Assembly: GCA_964576715.1 (NCBI GenBank)
Contig: CAZNWE010000026.1
Coordinates: 1 to 48,019, forward strand
Origin: SLRI01 sp964576715
GTDB lineage: Bacteria; Pseudomonadota; Alphaproteobacteria; Geminicoccales; Geminicoccaceae
Length of the DNA: 48,019 nt
Direction of reading: 5' to 3'
This document shows positions 7,025 to 15,492 of the stretch, one piece after another. Within the stretch, counting starts at the first letter, position 1; each line of letters starts with the position of its first letter. Under the pieces are notes generated by a model. The model saw nothing but the letters and a program-made list of their open reading frames with translations, did no database searches and was not told where the DNA came from. Position numbers and translations under genes: made by a program.

Positions 7025-8995
7025 TCAGACGTCCAGCTCGCCCACGAGCAGCGCGTTCTCCTGAATAAAGCGAAAGCGCAATTCCGGCTTCTTGCCCATG
7101 AGGTCTTCGATGATTTCGGCGGTGGGCTTGCCCTCGATGTCGTGGACGCCGACCTGGAGGAGCTGGCGGGTGGCCGGGTCCATGGTGGTTTCCTTCAGCT
7201 GCCTGGGGTTCATTTCGCCCAAGCCCTTGAAGCGACCGACCTCGACGTTCTTCTTGCCCTTGAAGGTGGTACGCATGAGCTCTTCGCGGTGGGCGTCGTT
7301 CCTGGCGTATTCGATGGTGCCGCCGTGGGCGAGGCGGTAGAGGGGGGGCTGGGCGAGGTAGAGGTGGCCCTGCTCGATCAAGGGGCGCATCTCGCGAAAG
7401 AAGAAGGTCATCAGCAGGGCTGCGATGTGGGCGCCGTCGACGTCGGCGTCGCACATGATGATGACCTTCTCGTAGCGCAGCTCGTCGATGCGGCAGTGCC
7501 GGCCGACGCCGCAGCCCAGGGCCGTGGTCAGGTCCTGGAGCTCGCGGTTGGCGTTGAGCTTGTCGGCGGAAGCACTGGCGACGTTGAGGATCTTGCCACG
7601 CAAGGGGAGGATGGCCTGGGTTTCCCGGTACCGCGCCTGCTTGGCGGAGCCGCCGGCAGAATCGCCCTCGACGATGAAGATCTCGGTGCCGGGGCGGTCG
7701 GCGATCGAACAGTCGGCAAGCTTGCCGGGCAGGCGGAGCTTGCGCGTGGCAGTCTGGCGCTTGACCTCCTTGGACTTCTTCCTGGCCAGGCGCTCCTCGG
7801 CGCGCATGACCAAATGGTCGAGCAGCGCGGTGGCGGTGGCCGGGTGCTCGCCGAGCCAGATCTCGAAGCGGTCCTTGCAGGCGGCCTCGACCAGCCGCGC
7901 CACCTCGGGCGAGACGAGGCGCTCCTTGGTCTGGCCCTGGAATTGCGGGGTCTTGTAGAATAGCGAGACGAGGATGGCGGCACCGCCGGTGATGTCGTCG
8001 GTGGTGAGCACGGCGGCCTTCTTGTAGGCCGTGCGCTCGGCATGGCTCCTGAGCGCCTTCAGGAGTGCGGCGCGGAAGCCCTGCTCGTGGGTGCCGCCGA
8101 GCGCCGTCGGCACGGTGTTGCAGTAGTAGCCCTGGTAGGGCTCCTCGTCGATCGGGAAGGCCACGGCCCATTCGATCCGCCCTTGGCCATCGGCGAGATC
8201 GGTCTCGCCGGCGAAGGGCTCGGGTACCACGGTGTCGCGGTTTTCGAGCAGGCCCTTGAGAAAGTCGGTGAGGCCGGCCGGGAAGTGGAAGACGTCCTTC
8301 TCGGGCACGGATTTGCCGGCAAGCAGCGTAGGGTCGCAGGCCCAGCGGATCTCCACCCCACGGAAGAGATAGGCCTTGGAGCGCGCCATGCGGTGCAGGC
8401 GCTCAGGCTCGAAGGCGGCTTTGGGCCCGAAGATCTCGGGATCGGGGACGAAGCTGATGGCGGTGCCGCGGCGGTTCTGGACGGTACCCTCCTGCTTCGG
8501 CGGGCCGAGCGGGGCACCCCGGCTGTAGGACTGGCGCCAGAGCGTCTTGTGCCGCGCCACCTCGACCTCGAGCTCGAGGGCCAGTGCGTTGACCACCGAG
8601 ACGCCGACACCGTGCAGCCCGCCCGCGGTCTGATACGCCTTGTTGGAGAACTTGCCGCCCGAATGCAGCGTGGTGAGAATGACCTCGAGCGCCGACTTCT
8701 TCGGGAACTTGGGGTGCGGGTCGACCGGGATGCCTCTGCCGTTGTCGCGGACGGTGACCCGGTTGCCCTGGGCCAGCTCGATCTCGATCCTTGTGGCGAA
8801 GCCGGCCACGGCCTCGTCCATGGCGTTGTCGAGCAATTCGGCCACGAGGTGGTGGAGGGCGCCGCTGTCGGTGCCACCAATGTACATGCCGGGGCGGCGG
8901 CGGACGGGCTCGAGGCCTTCGAGCACCTCGATCTGGTCGGCGGTGTAGTCGCCCTGGCCGTTCGGGCCCTTGGCGAGGTCGAGCAGGTCGGTCAT
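7025..8995 (-). CDS. parE: DNA topoisomerase IV subunit B
   Basis: The ATPase subunit of the enzyme that decatenates replicated chromosomes, 656 residues. In order: a GHKL ATPase domain with MYIGGTD (about 37-43) and the ATP-lid glycines in GGLHGVGVSVVNAL; a transducer domain; and a TOPRIM domain with EGDSAGG (Glu443) and the metal-binding DADVDG (Asp516, Asp518, Asp520). The GEMNPRQL block near the C-terminus completes it. The length of about 650 residues fits ParE rather than GyrB, which is usually near 800 in these bacteria. The divergent upstream gap (8996-9090) is shared with the thioesterase gene. The parC partner is not in this window. Confidence 0.95.
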   Translation of the reverse strand: MTDLLDLAKGPNGQGDYTADQIEVLEGLEPVRRRPGMYIGGTDSGALHHLVAELLDNAMDEAVAGFATRIEIELAQGNRVTVRDNGRGIPVDPHPKFPKKSALEVILTTLHSGGKFSNKAYQTAGGLHGVGVSVVNALALELEVEVARHKTLWRQSYSRGAPLGPPKQEGTVQNRRGTAISFVPDPEIFGPKAAFEPERLHRMARSKAYLFRGVEIRWACDPTLLAGKSVPEKDVFHFPAGLTDFLKGLLENRDTVVPEPFAGETDLADGQGRIEWAVAFPIDEEPYQGYYCNTVPTALGGTHEQGFRAALLKALRSHAERTAYKKAAVLTTDDITGGAAILVSLFYKTPQFQGQTKERLVSPEVARLVEAACKDRFEIWLGEHPATATALLDHLVMRAEERLARKKSKEVKRQTATRKLRLPGKLADCSIADRPGTEIFIVEGDSAGGSAKQARYRETQAILPLRGKILNVASASADKLNANRELQDLTTALGCGVGRHCRIDELRYEKVIIMCDADVDGAHIAALLMTFFFREMRPLIEQGHLYLAQPPLYRLAHGGTIEYARNDAHREELMRTTFKGKKNVEVGRFKGLGEMNPRQLKETTMDPATRQLLQVGVHDIEGKPTAEIIEDLMGKKPELRFRFIQENALLVGELDV

Positions 8996-9090
8996 GGGTC
9001 CAGCGTCACTCCAGGCTCGGTGCCCGCCGCTTGACCGCTTGGGGCGTGGCCGGCATGCAGGCTTCTATCGTAAGTGGAGGGCGCAAGACA

Positions 9091-9495
9091 ATGGACGGGG
9101 ATCGCGACACGGCCACAGTGCCCACGGGAAGCCCCGCGGTGCGGGCGTTGGCGATGCCGGCCGACACCAACCCGCAAGGCGACATCTTCGGCGGCTGGCT
9201 GTTGTCGCAGATGGATATCGCCGGCGGCACGGTGGCCTTCGAGCGGGCCGGCGGCCGGGTCGCCACAGTCGCCATCGACGCGATGACCTTCCACGCCCCG
9301 GTGTTCGTCGGCGACGTGGTGAGCTGCTACGCCGAGGTGGTCCGGGTCGGCCGAACCTCGCTCACCGTCCAGGTCGAGAGCTGGGCCAGGCGGCAGCGCG
9401 CCGGCACGCTGATCCGGGTGACCCAGGGCCGCTTCACCTATGTCGCGATCGGCGAGGATGGCCAGCCCCGGCCGGTGCCGGTGGTGCAGGGCTGA
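9091..9495 (+). CDS. Acyl-CoA thioesterase, hotdog fold (YciA-like)
   Basis: A 134-residue single hotdog-domain thioesterase. The signature MPADTNPQGDIFGGWLLSQ followed by MDIAGG (about 22-46) is typical of the YciA/BACH group, with the catalytic-type Asp in QMDIAG; IDAMTFHAPVFVGD follows. It should hydrolyse acyl-CoA thioesters in the cytosol. GTGGAGGG about 9 bases upstream fixes the ATG at 9091. A TTGACC at 9031-9036 with CATGCA 17 bases later is a modest promoter candidate in the divergent gap from parE. It is convergent with the methyltransferase gene, with only 4 bases between their stops. Confidence 0.88.
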   Translation: MDGDRDTATVPTGSPAVRALAMPADTNPQGDIFGGWLLSQMDIAGGTVAFERAGGRVATVAIDAMTFHAPVFVGDVVSCYAEVVRVGRTSLTVQVESWARRQRAGTLIRVTQGRFTYVAIGEDGQPRPVPVVQG

Positions 9496-9499
9496 GCCA

Positions 9500-10111
9500 C
9501 TAGGGGCGCCTAGCCACCAGCCGAACCACGGCGGAGGTGCCGCTATGGCCCCTGCCCTCCTGCAGCTCGGTCGTGACCTCGGCGAGCTCCAGGATCTCGG
9601 CCCCCGCGAAGTCCTGCTCGAGGCGCCAGGCGGTGTAGAGCATGTCGAGGTCGGGCGGGCCTCCCGTGCGATGCAGGTGCTGGTATGGGGAGTAGGCCTC
9701 GATCAGGACGAGGCCGCCGGGCTTCACGGTGTTCAGCATGGCGCGGTGGATGGCGGGGCGGTGGTTGGCGGTGAAGTGGGCGAAGATGGCGACAGCGACG
9801 TCGAACGCGGCCTCGGGCCAGGGCCAGGTCGTGAGATCGGCCTCAACGTGCTCGACGATCACGCCGCGTTGGGCGGCAAGTGCCTTGGCCTTGGCGATGG
9901 CCTTGCCCGAGGCGTCGACGGCGGTGACGGCGAGCCCCTGCTCGGCGAGCCAAACGGCGTTGCGGCCCTCGCCGTCGGCGACGCTCAAGGCGCGCATGCC
10001 GGGCCTGAGCCGGTGGGCGTGACCGGTCAGCCAGGCATTGGGCGCCTTACCGTAGAAATACTCGTCGTCGGCATACTTCCGGTCCCAGAACTGTCCCGGC
10101 CCCTCGTCCAT
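9500..10111 (-). CDS. Class I SAM-dependent methyltransferase
   Basis: A 203-residue Rossmann-fold methyltransferase. The N-terminal FWDRKYADDEYFYGKAPN is characteristic of a TehB/thiopurine-methyltransferase-like family of small bacterial proteins. Motif I reads ALSVADGEGRNAVWLA (about 42-57), motif II has VDASGKAIAKAKALA, and a later VKPGGLVLIEAYSP is motif-VI-like. I chose ATG 10111 because GGAGGGG lies just upstream and the family N-terminus starts there. The substrate is not predictable. It is divergent from the efflux genes; the shared gap (10112-10249) has a TATATA at 10206-10211 but no good -35. Confidence 0.85.
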   Translation of the reverse strand: MDEGPGQFWDRKYADDEYFYGKAPNAWLTGHAHRLRPGMRALSVADGEGRNAVWLAEQGLAVTAVDASGKAIAKAKALAAQRGVIVEHVEADLTTWPWPEAAFDVAVAIFAHFTANHRPAIHRAMLNTVKPGGLVLIEAYSPYQHLHRTGGPPDLDMLYTAWRLEQDFAGAEILELAEVTTELQEGRGHSGTSAVVRLVARRP

Positions 10112-10249
10112 CTCTTCCCCTCCTCGGCCGGCCCGCGGCGCAAGGCGCCTGCGGCATGGCAGCCGGCGCGGCATCCGGCGCGGCGACAGGTGCTGACCGG
10201 CGTCCTATATAGTGGGCACTGGTAGAGGTCTGCTCTCGGGGCGTCATCG

Positions 10250-11488
10250 ATGCGTTGGCTCGGCAAGCTCTTGCTGCCGATTCTGGTTCTGGTCCTGGCG
10301 GTCGGCGGCGCCGGCTACCTGCGCGCGACGCGGCCGCAGGTCGACCCGGCGCCAGTGGTCGAGAAGGTTTGGAACGTCCGGGCGACCGAGCTCGCCTTCG
10401 CCGACCACCAGCCGATGCTCGCACTGTTCGGTGATCTGGTCGCGATGCGCGAGCGGACGCTCGAGGCGCCGGTCGCCGGGCGCGTGGTGTTCGTCGCCCC
10501 GGAGCTGGTCGACGGCGGCCGGGTCGAGGCCGGGACGGTCCTGGTGCGGCTCGATCCGTTCGTCTTCGAGGCGACCTTGCGCGAGCTCGAGGCCGAGCGC
10601 CAGGAGCTCTTGGCCAATCGGGCCGAAATCGAGCTCAACCAGCGGGCGCAGGCGGACCTTATGGAACTCGGCCGCCAGCGTCTCGAGATCGCCCGGCGGG
10701 ATCTGGCCCGCTACCAGCAGCTCGAAGGCCGCAATGTCGGGACCCAAGCCCAGCTCGATGCGGCGCAAAACCGAGTGGCGATCGAGGCCACGGCGGTCCG
10801 CCAGGTCGAGCGCGAGGTCGAGAGCCTGGCGGTCCAGCTCGACCGCCTGGCCGCCCAGCTGGCGCGGCTCGACGTGCGCATCGAGCGCGCCCGGCGCGAT
10901 CTCGACGACACCATCGTCAAGGCGCCGGCCACGGCATTGGTCGAGGAGGTCACGGTCGCCATCGGCAAGGAGGTCAGGGCCTTCGATCCCCTGGCCCGGT
11001 TGATCGACGCGGACGGCATCGAGATCCGCTTCACGCTGCGCGACGCCGAGTTCGGGCGATTGTGGGCGGCCGGACTGGTCGGCCGCGAGCTCCAAGCCGA
11101 ATGGCGGCTCGGTGACGCGACCTTCCCGCTCGAGGCGATGGTCGCGCGCATCGGCAGCCGGATCGATGCGCGCGAGGCGGGTGTTGCGGTCTATGCCCGC
11201 ATCACCAAGAACCCGCTCGACGCCCCGCTGCGCCCCGGCGCCTTCCTGCGCCTGCGGCTCCCCGACCGGCCGCTCGAGGATGTGGCCGCACTCCCGGCCA
11301 CGGCGCTCTTTCCCGACAGCACGATCTATGCGATCGACAGCGGCCGGCTGGTGCCGCACCGGGTCGAGGTGGTCGCCCGCTCGCCCGGCCGGGTGCTGGT
11401 CAGGGGCGCGATCGACGGCGGTTCGCCGGTGCTCACCAGCCGCCTCGCCGAGGTCGAGCCAGGGCTCAGGGTCGAGGTGGTCGAGTGA
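10250..11488 (+). CDS. RND efflux periplasmic adaptor (membrane fusion protein, HlyD/AcrA type)
   Basis: A 412-residue membrane fusion protein that links an inner-membrane RND pump to an outer-membrane channel. It has one N-terminal hydrophobic anchor (about 5-22, no lipobox), a lipoyl-type half-motif AERTLEAPVAGRVVFVAPE-like segment near 75-95, a long heptad-rich alpha-helical hairpin (about 105-215), a second lipoyl half (DTIVKAPATALVEE) and a C-terminal beta-barrel. Its stop overlaps the pump gene start (GTGA), so the two are translationally coupled. No TolC-like gene is present in the window, so the pump probably uses a channel encoded elsewhere. Substrate unknown. Confidence 0.88.
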   Translation: MRWLGKLLLPILVLVLAVGGAGYLRATRPQVDPAPVVEKVWNVRATELAFADHQPMLALFGDLVAMRERTLEAPVAGRVVFVAPELVDGGRVEAGTVLVRLDPFVFEATLRELEAERQELLANRAEIELNQRAQADLMELGRQRLEIARRDLARYQQLEGRNVGTQAQLDAAQNRVAIEATAVRQVEREVESLAVQLDRLAAQLARLDVRIERARRDLDDTIVKAPATALVEEVTVAIGKEVRAFDPLARLIDADGIEIRFTLRDAEFGRLWAAGLVGRELQAEWRLGDATFPLEAMVARIGSRIDAREAGVAVYARITKNPLDAPLRPGAFLRLRLPDRPLEDVAALPATALFPDSTIYAIDSGRLVPHRVEVVARSPGRVLVRGAIDGGSPVLTSRLAEVEPGLRVEVVE

Positions 11489-14400
11489 GAGAGGCGCCGC
11501 CGCCGGGCTCGGGCGGGCTGATCGCGCTCTTCGCCCGGCACCGAACGGCGGGCAATCTCTTGATGGCGATCATGCTGCTCTCGGGCGTGATCGCACTCGG
11601 CCAGCTCAAGCGGCAGTTCTTCCCGGATTTCGGCATCGACGTGGTCGCGGTCGGCGTGGTCTGGCCCGGGGCCACCGCGCTCGACGTCGAGGCCAACGTC
11701 GTCGCCGCGATCGAGCCCGAGCTTCGGGTGCTCGCCAACGTCAAGCGGGTGACGTCGACCGCAGCTGAAGGCCTAGCCAGCATCGCCGTCGAGTTCGAGC
11801 CCGGCAGCGACATGCAGCAGGGCCTGAGCGAGGTCGAGCAGGCGGTGGCCCAGGTCACCACGCTGCCCGAGGACGCCGAGCGGCCGACCGTGCGGCGCAT
11901 CGTTCGCTACGACAACATCACCAGGCTCGTGCTCTCGGGTCCGGTCGACGAGGCGCTGCTCAACGACTGGGCCAAGCGGATTCGCGAGGATCTCTTGGCC
12001 CGGGGTGTCGACCGGGTGACCTATGTCGGCAAGCGCGACGCGGAGATCGAGGTGGCGCTCGACCCGGCGCTGCTGCGCCAGCTCGGGCTCACCGTGGCCG
12101 ACGTCGCGGCCCGCATCCGCGAGCAGGCGCAGGACATTCCGGCCGGCGACATCGGCGGTGCCCTCGAGTTGCAGCCGCGTGCCATGGGGCAGCCGGAAAC
12201 GGCTGCCGACGTCCGGTCGATTCCGCTCTTGACCGGCCCCGAAGGCCGGCGGGTGACGGTGGGCGACGTCGCTTCGGTGACCGACCGGTTCGCTGACAAG
12301 GCGCCGGTGGCAATGCGCGGCGGCATGCCGGCGATCGAGCTTGCGGTCGAACGCGCGCTCAGTGCCGATGCGCTGGAGCTCGCCGCCGTGGTCGACGGCT
12401 ACCTGAAGGAGATGCAGGACCGCCTGCCCGCCGGGCTCAGCCTCGAGCGCTACGACTACGTGGCCTCGCTGATCGAGGACCGGATCGCGCTCCTCCTCAA
12501 GAATGGCGCCTCCGGCCTTGTCCTCGTGCTCGGCATCCTGTTCCTCTTCCTCAATGCCCGGGTGGCATTCTGGGTCGCCCTCGGCATTCCGATCGCGATG
12601 TCGGCGATGCTCTTCATCCTCTGGCTGGCCGGCATGACGATCAACATGATCAGCCTGTTCGCCATGCTGCTCGCCATCGGCATCGTCGTCGACGACGCCA
12701 TCGTCGTGGGCGAGCACGCGGTGGCGTTGCGCGAGCGCGGCCATTCGCCCGAGGACGCCTCGGTCATGGCGGCACTGTTCATGGCCGCACCCGTGACCAG
12801 CGCCTCGCTGACGACGATCGCCGCCTTCCTGCCGCTTTTGGTCATCGGCGACATCATCGGGGCGATCATCCGCGAGGTGCCGGTCGTGGTGATCGTCGTG
12901 TTGATCGCCAGCCTGATCGAATGCCTCTTCGTCTTGCCGACCCACATGCGCCATGCGCTGGCCAAGCTGCAGGCCGAACCGTCGCGCTTCCGGCGCTGGT
13001 TCAACGGCAACTTCGAGCGGCTGCGCCACGGCCCCTACCGGCGGCTGGTCGGCACCGCGATCGCCTGGCGCTACACGACGCTGGCGGCCGCACTGGCGCT
13101 CCTGATCGTCGCCGTCGGCCTGATGGCCGGCGGGCGAATCGGCTTCGTCTTCTTCCAGGGCCCGGAGGCCGACCGGCTCGAGGCCAATCTGGCGATGGCC
13201 CCGGGCACGCCGCGCGAGGAGACGCGGCGTGCCCTGGTCGAGATCGAGGCGGCGGCACGCCGGGCGGCGGCGGCCCTGGCTCCCGATCAGCCCGACCTCC
13301 TGGTCATGGCGGTGGGCTTCGTCGGCAAGGGCCTGAGCACGGCACCCGGCTTGCAGAGCGCCAGTGGCGAGGCCGTGGGCGGCCTCGTGGTCGAGCTGCT
13401 GCCGGCCGATCTGCGCGACATCGGCACCCAAGCATTCGCCACGCGCTGGCGCGACGAGGTGCCGCCGATCCCGGGTGTGGAGAGCTTCACCATCCGCGAG
13501 CGACTGGGCGGGCCGCCCGGCCGCGAGGTCGACATCCGCCTGCGCGGCGAGATCCCGCCGGCCCGGCTGAAGGCGGCGGCACTCGAGGTCAGGGCGCTGC
13601 TCGAACGGCTGTCCGGCGTCTCGCAGATCGGCGACGACCTCGACTACGGCAAGGAGGAGATCCTGGTCAGCCTGACGCCACGCGGCGAGGCCATGGGCTT
13701 CACCACCGAGCTGGTCGGTCGCCAGCTCCGCGACGCCTTCGAGGGGGCGGTGGCCCGGCGCTTCGCCCGCGGCGACGAGGAGATCGAGATCAAGGTCCGC
13801 TACGACGCCGAGGCCCGCGCCGACGACCGGCTCGAGCGGCTGCTGGTGGAGGGCCCGACCGGCACGCCGGTGCGGCTCGGCGAGGTCGCCACGCTCGACG
13901 AGGCGCGTGGCTTCGCCCGGGTGACGCGGCGCGACGGGCAGCGCGAGGTGGCGATCACCGCCGAGCTCGACGAGGCGCTGATCCTCCTGGCCCAGGTGCA
14001 AGAGGCGATCGACGGCGACGTCGGCGAGGTCGCCCGGCGTTACGGCATCAGCCACGAATGGGTCGGCCGGGCCGAGGAGCAGCGGCGGACGCTGGGCGAC
14101 CTCAGGCTGGGCACGATGATCGGCCTGGCCCTGATCTACATCATCCTCGCCTGGGTGTTCGCGAGCTTCACCCGGCCACTGGCGGTGATGGCGGTGATTC
14201 CGTTCGGGTTCGTCGGCACCGTCCTCGGCCACCTGGTGATGGGCTTCGACATCACCATCTTAAGCCTCGTCTCGTTGCTCGGCCTCTCGGGCATCCTGGT
14301 CAATGACAGCATCATCATGGTCACCACGATCGACGAGCGCCGGCGGCACGGCGAAGCGGCGCTCGACGCCATCCTGGGCGGCAGCGTCGACCGGCTGCGT

Positions 14401-14628
14401 GCCGTGCTCCTCACCTCGCTCACCACCATCGGCGGCCTCACCCCGCTCCTGTTCGAGACCAGCATACAGGCCCAGTTCCTGCAGCCGATGGCGGTGACGC
14501 TGGTCTTCGGGCTGATGATCACGACGTTCCTGGTGCTCTTCGTGGTCCCGGCACTGCTCGCCGTGGAGGAGGACGTAGCGAGGCTGCTCGGCCGGGACCA
14601 GCGGCGGGCGGCGGCGGCGGTTGCCTGA
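11485..14628 (+). CDS. RND family efflux pump, inner-membrane permease (AcrB/MMPL superfamily)
   Basis: A 1047-residue proton-driven exporter with the standard duplicated layout: TM1 near residue 25-40, a large periplasmic loop, TM2-6, TM7, a second loop and TM8-12. The proton-relay pair in TM4 is intact (Asp403-Asp404 in IGIVVDDAIVV). NARVAFWVALGIPIAMSA and FVGTVLGHLVMGFDITI are typical family segments. The GTG at 11485 overlaps the adaptor stop codon, which gives translational coupling and fixes this start. It is convergent with the DUF3429 gene. Family assignment is very firm; whether it exports drugs, lipids or metals cannot be told from sequence alone. Confidence 0.93.
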   Translation: MREAPPPGSGGLIALFARHRTAGNLLMAIMLLSGVIALGQLKRQFFPDFGIDVVAVGVVWPGATALDVEANVVAAIEPELRVLANVKRVTSTAAEGLASIAVEFEPGSDMQQGLSEVEQAVAQVTTLPEDAERPTVRRIVRYDNITRLVLSGPVDEALLNDWAKRIREDLLARGVDRVTYVGKRDAEIEVALDPALLRQLGLTVADVAARIREQAQDIPAGDIGGALELQPRAMGQPETAADVRSIPLLTGPEGRRVTVGDVASVTDRFADKAPVAMRGGMPAIELAVERALSADALELAAVVDGYLKEMQDRLPAGLSLERYDYVASLIEDRIALLLKNGASGLVLVLGILFLFLNARVAFWVALGIPIAMSAMLFILWLAGMTINMISLFAMLLAIGIVVDDAIVVGEHAVALRERGHSPEDASVMAALFMAAPVTSASLTTIAAFLPLLVIGDIIGAIIREVPVVVIVVLIASLIECLFVLPTHMRHALAKLQAEPSRFRRWFNGNFERLRHGPYRRLVGTAIAWRYTTLAAALALLIVAVGLMAGGRIGFVFFQGPEADRLEANLAMAPGTPREETRRALVEIEAAARRAAAALAPDQPDLLVMAVGFVGKGLSTAPGLQSASGEAVGGLVVELLPADLRDIGTQAFATRWRDEVPPIPGVESFTIRERLGGPPGREVDIRLRGEIPPARLKAAALEVRALLERLSGVSQIGDDLDYGKEEILVSLTPRGEAMGFTTELVGRQLRDAFEGAVARRFARGDEEIEIKVRYDAEARADDRLERLLVEGPTGTPVRLGEVATLDEARGFARVTRRDGQREVAITAELDEALILLAQVQEAIDGDVGEVARRYGISHEWVGRAEEQRRTLGDLRLGTMIGLALIYIILAWVFASFTRPLAVMAVIPFGFVGTVLGHLVMGFDITILSLVSLLGLSGILVNDSIIMVTTIDERRRHGEAALDAILGGSVDRLRAVLLTSLTTIGGLTPLLFETSIQAQFLQPMAVTLVFGLMITTFLVLFVVPALLAVEEDVARLLGRDQRRAAAAVA

Positions 14629-14634
14629 GTGCGG

Positions 14635-15075
14635 CTAGACCGCGAGCGCGCCGAGCAGCAGGCTGGCGACGACGATCACGGTCAACGGCCAGCGCAGCTG
14701 GGGATACCAGGCAGCGGCGTGGCCGGCCGTCACGGCTCGAAGGTCGAGCCAGAGCAGCGCGGCGAAGCCCAGCGCGATGACGACGAAGCCGGTGCCACCG
14801 CCGACGAGGAAGCCGGCCCAGCCGACCAGCGCCGGCACCACGCTGGTGCCCAGCCGCTCGAGGGTCGGCGCGTCCGCCGCCATCGCCCAGCCCCAGTGCA
14901 CGCCGCCCATGAAGGCGAGAATGACCGCACCGTAGGCGATCAGAGCGGCAAGCGCCCAGGCGCCGACCGCACCGCCTGCGCAGCCCAATAGCGCGAGGCC
15001 GAGAAACGGCACGGCCCCGAGCGAGCCGAGGGCAAAGGCGGCCAGCGGTACGTCGCGGCGCAGCGCATCGAGCAT
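14635..15075 (-). CDS. DUF3429 multi-pass membrane protein
   Basis: A 146-residue integral membrane protein with about five hydrophobic helices. The segment AVILAFMGGVHWGWAMA (about 49-65) is the hallmark of the DUF3429 family. Function is not known. I chose ATG 15075 (MLDALRRDVP), where the hydrophobic protein begins; the longer open frame upstream adds about 51 Arg/Pro-rich residues without membrane character. It stops 6 bases from the end of the RND gene on the opposite strand, and its upstream gap faces the small propeptide-like gene. Confidence 0.75.
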   Translation of the reverse strand: MLDALRRDVPLAAFALGSLGAVPFLGLALLGCAGGAVGAWALAALIAYGAVILAFMGGVHWGWAMAADAPTLERLGTSVVPALVGWAGFLVGGGTGFVVIALGFAALLWLDLRAVTAGHAAAWYPQLRWPLTVIVVASLLLGALAV

Positions 15076-15226
15076 CGAGGGCGTCTCCAGGGCAAATTCA
15101 TCAGCGGGTGAGGTGGCGAGCCGACGGCGGGCGGCAAGGGGCGGGGGCCTGGCCACGCGCCGCCATGCTGGCCAGCGGCCGCGACGGCGGCTACTCTGGC
15201 CGGCGGGTTTACTCGAGGAGAGCGGC

Positions 15227-15475
15227 ATGACCGAGATCGATCAAGCCTTGCGCGAGCAGGCGGCGGCAACACCCGAGGCGCCGCTCGCGGTCATCGTCAA
15301 GGTCGAGCCCGACCCCGGCGACGACGCCCTCGCCGAAGCCGGGCTCGTGGTGGCACAGCGGATCACGCGGCTCAACACGGTCAGCGGCACGGTGCAGGGG
15401 GCGAGGCTCGAAGCCCTGGCGGCGCTGCCGGGGATCGTCCGCATCGAGGCCGATACCCCGATGCGGGCGTTCTGA
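15227..15475 (+). CDS. Small stand-alone protein resembling a subtilisin propeptide (inhibitor I9-like)
   Basis: An 82-residue protein with a good ribosome binding site (GAGGAGAG) ahead of ATG 15227 and no signal peptide. The pattern (a beta strand LAVIVKVEPD, a helix, VSGTVQGARLEALAALPGIVRIEADTPMRAF) matches the compact fold of subtilase propeptides. The end IEADTPMRAF closely parallels VEEDAPMRAI at residues 94-102 of the S8 protease encoded next to it on the opposite strand. The two genes are convergent with 17 bases between stops. A role as a trans-acting inhibitor or folding chaperone for the protease is my inference from similarity and position. Confidence 0.65.
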   Translation: MTEIDQALREQAAATPEAPLAVIVKVEPDPGDDALAEAGLVVAQRITRLNTVSGTVQGARLEALAALPGIVRIEADTPMRAF

Positions 15476-15492
15476 CCGGCGCTGGCAGGCTG

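Noticed and set aside
11773..14232. 819-residue minus-strand open frame over the RND pump gene
   Set aside because: Low-complexity Arg/His/Asp-rich shadow of a well-supported membrane protein; no ribosome binding site or motif.
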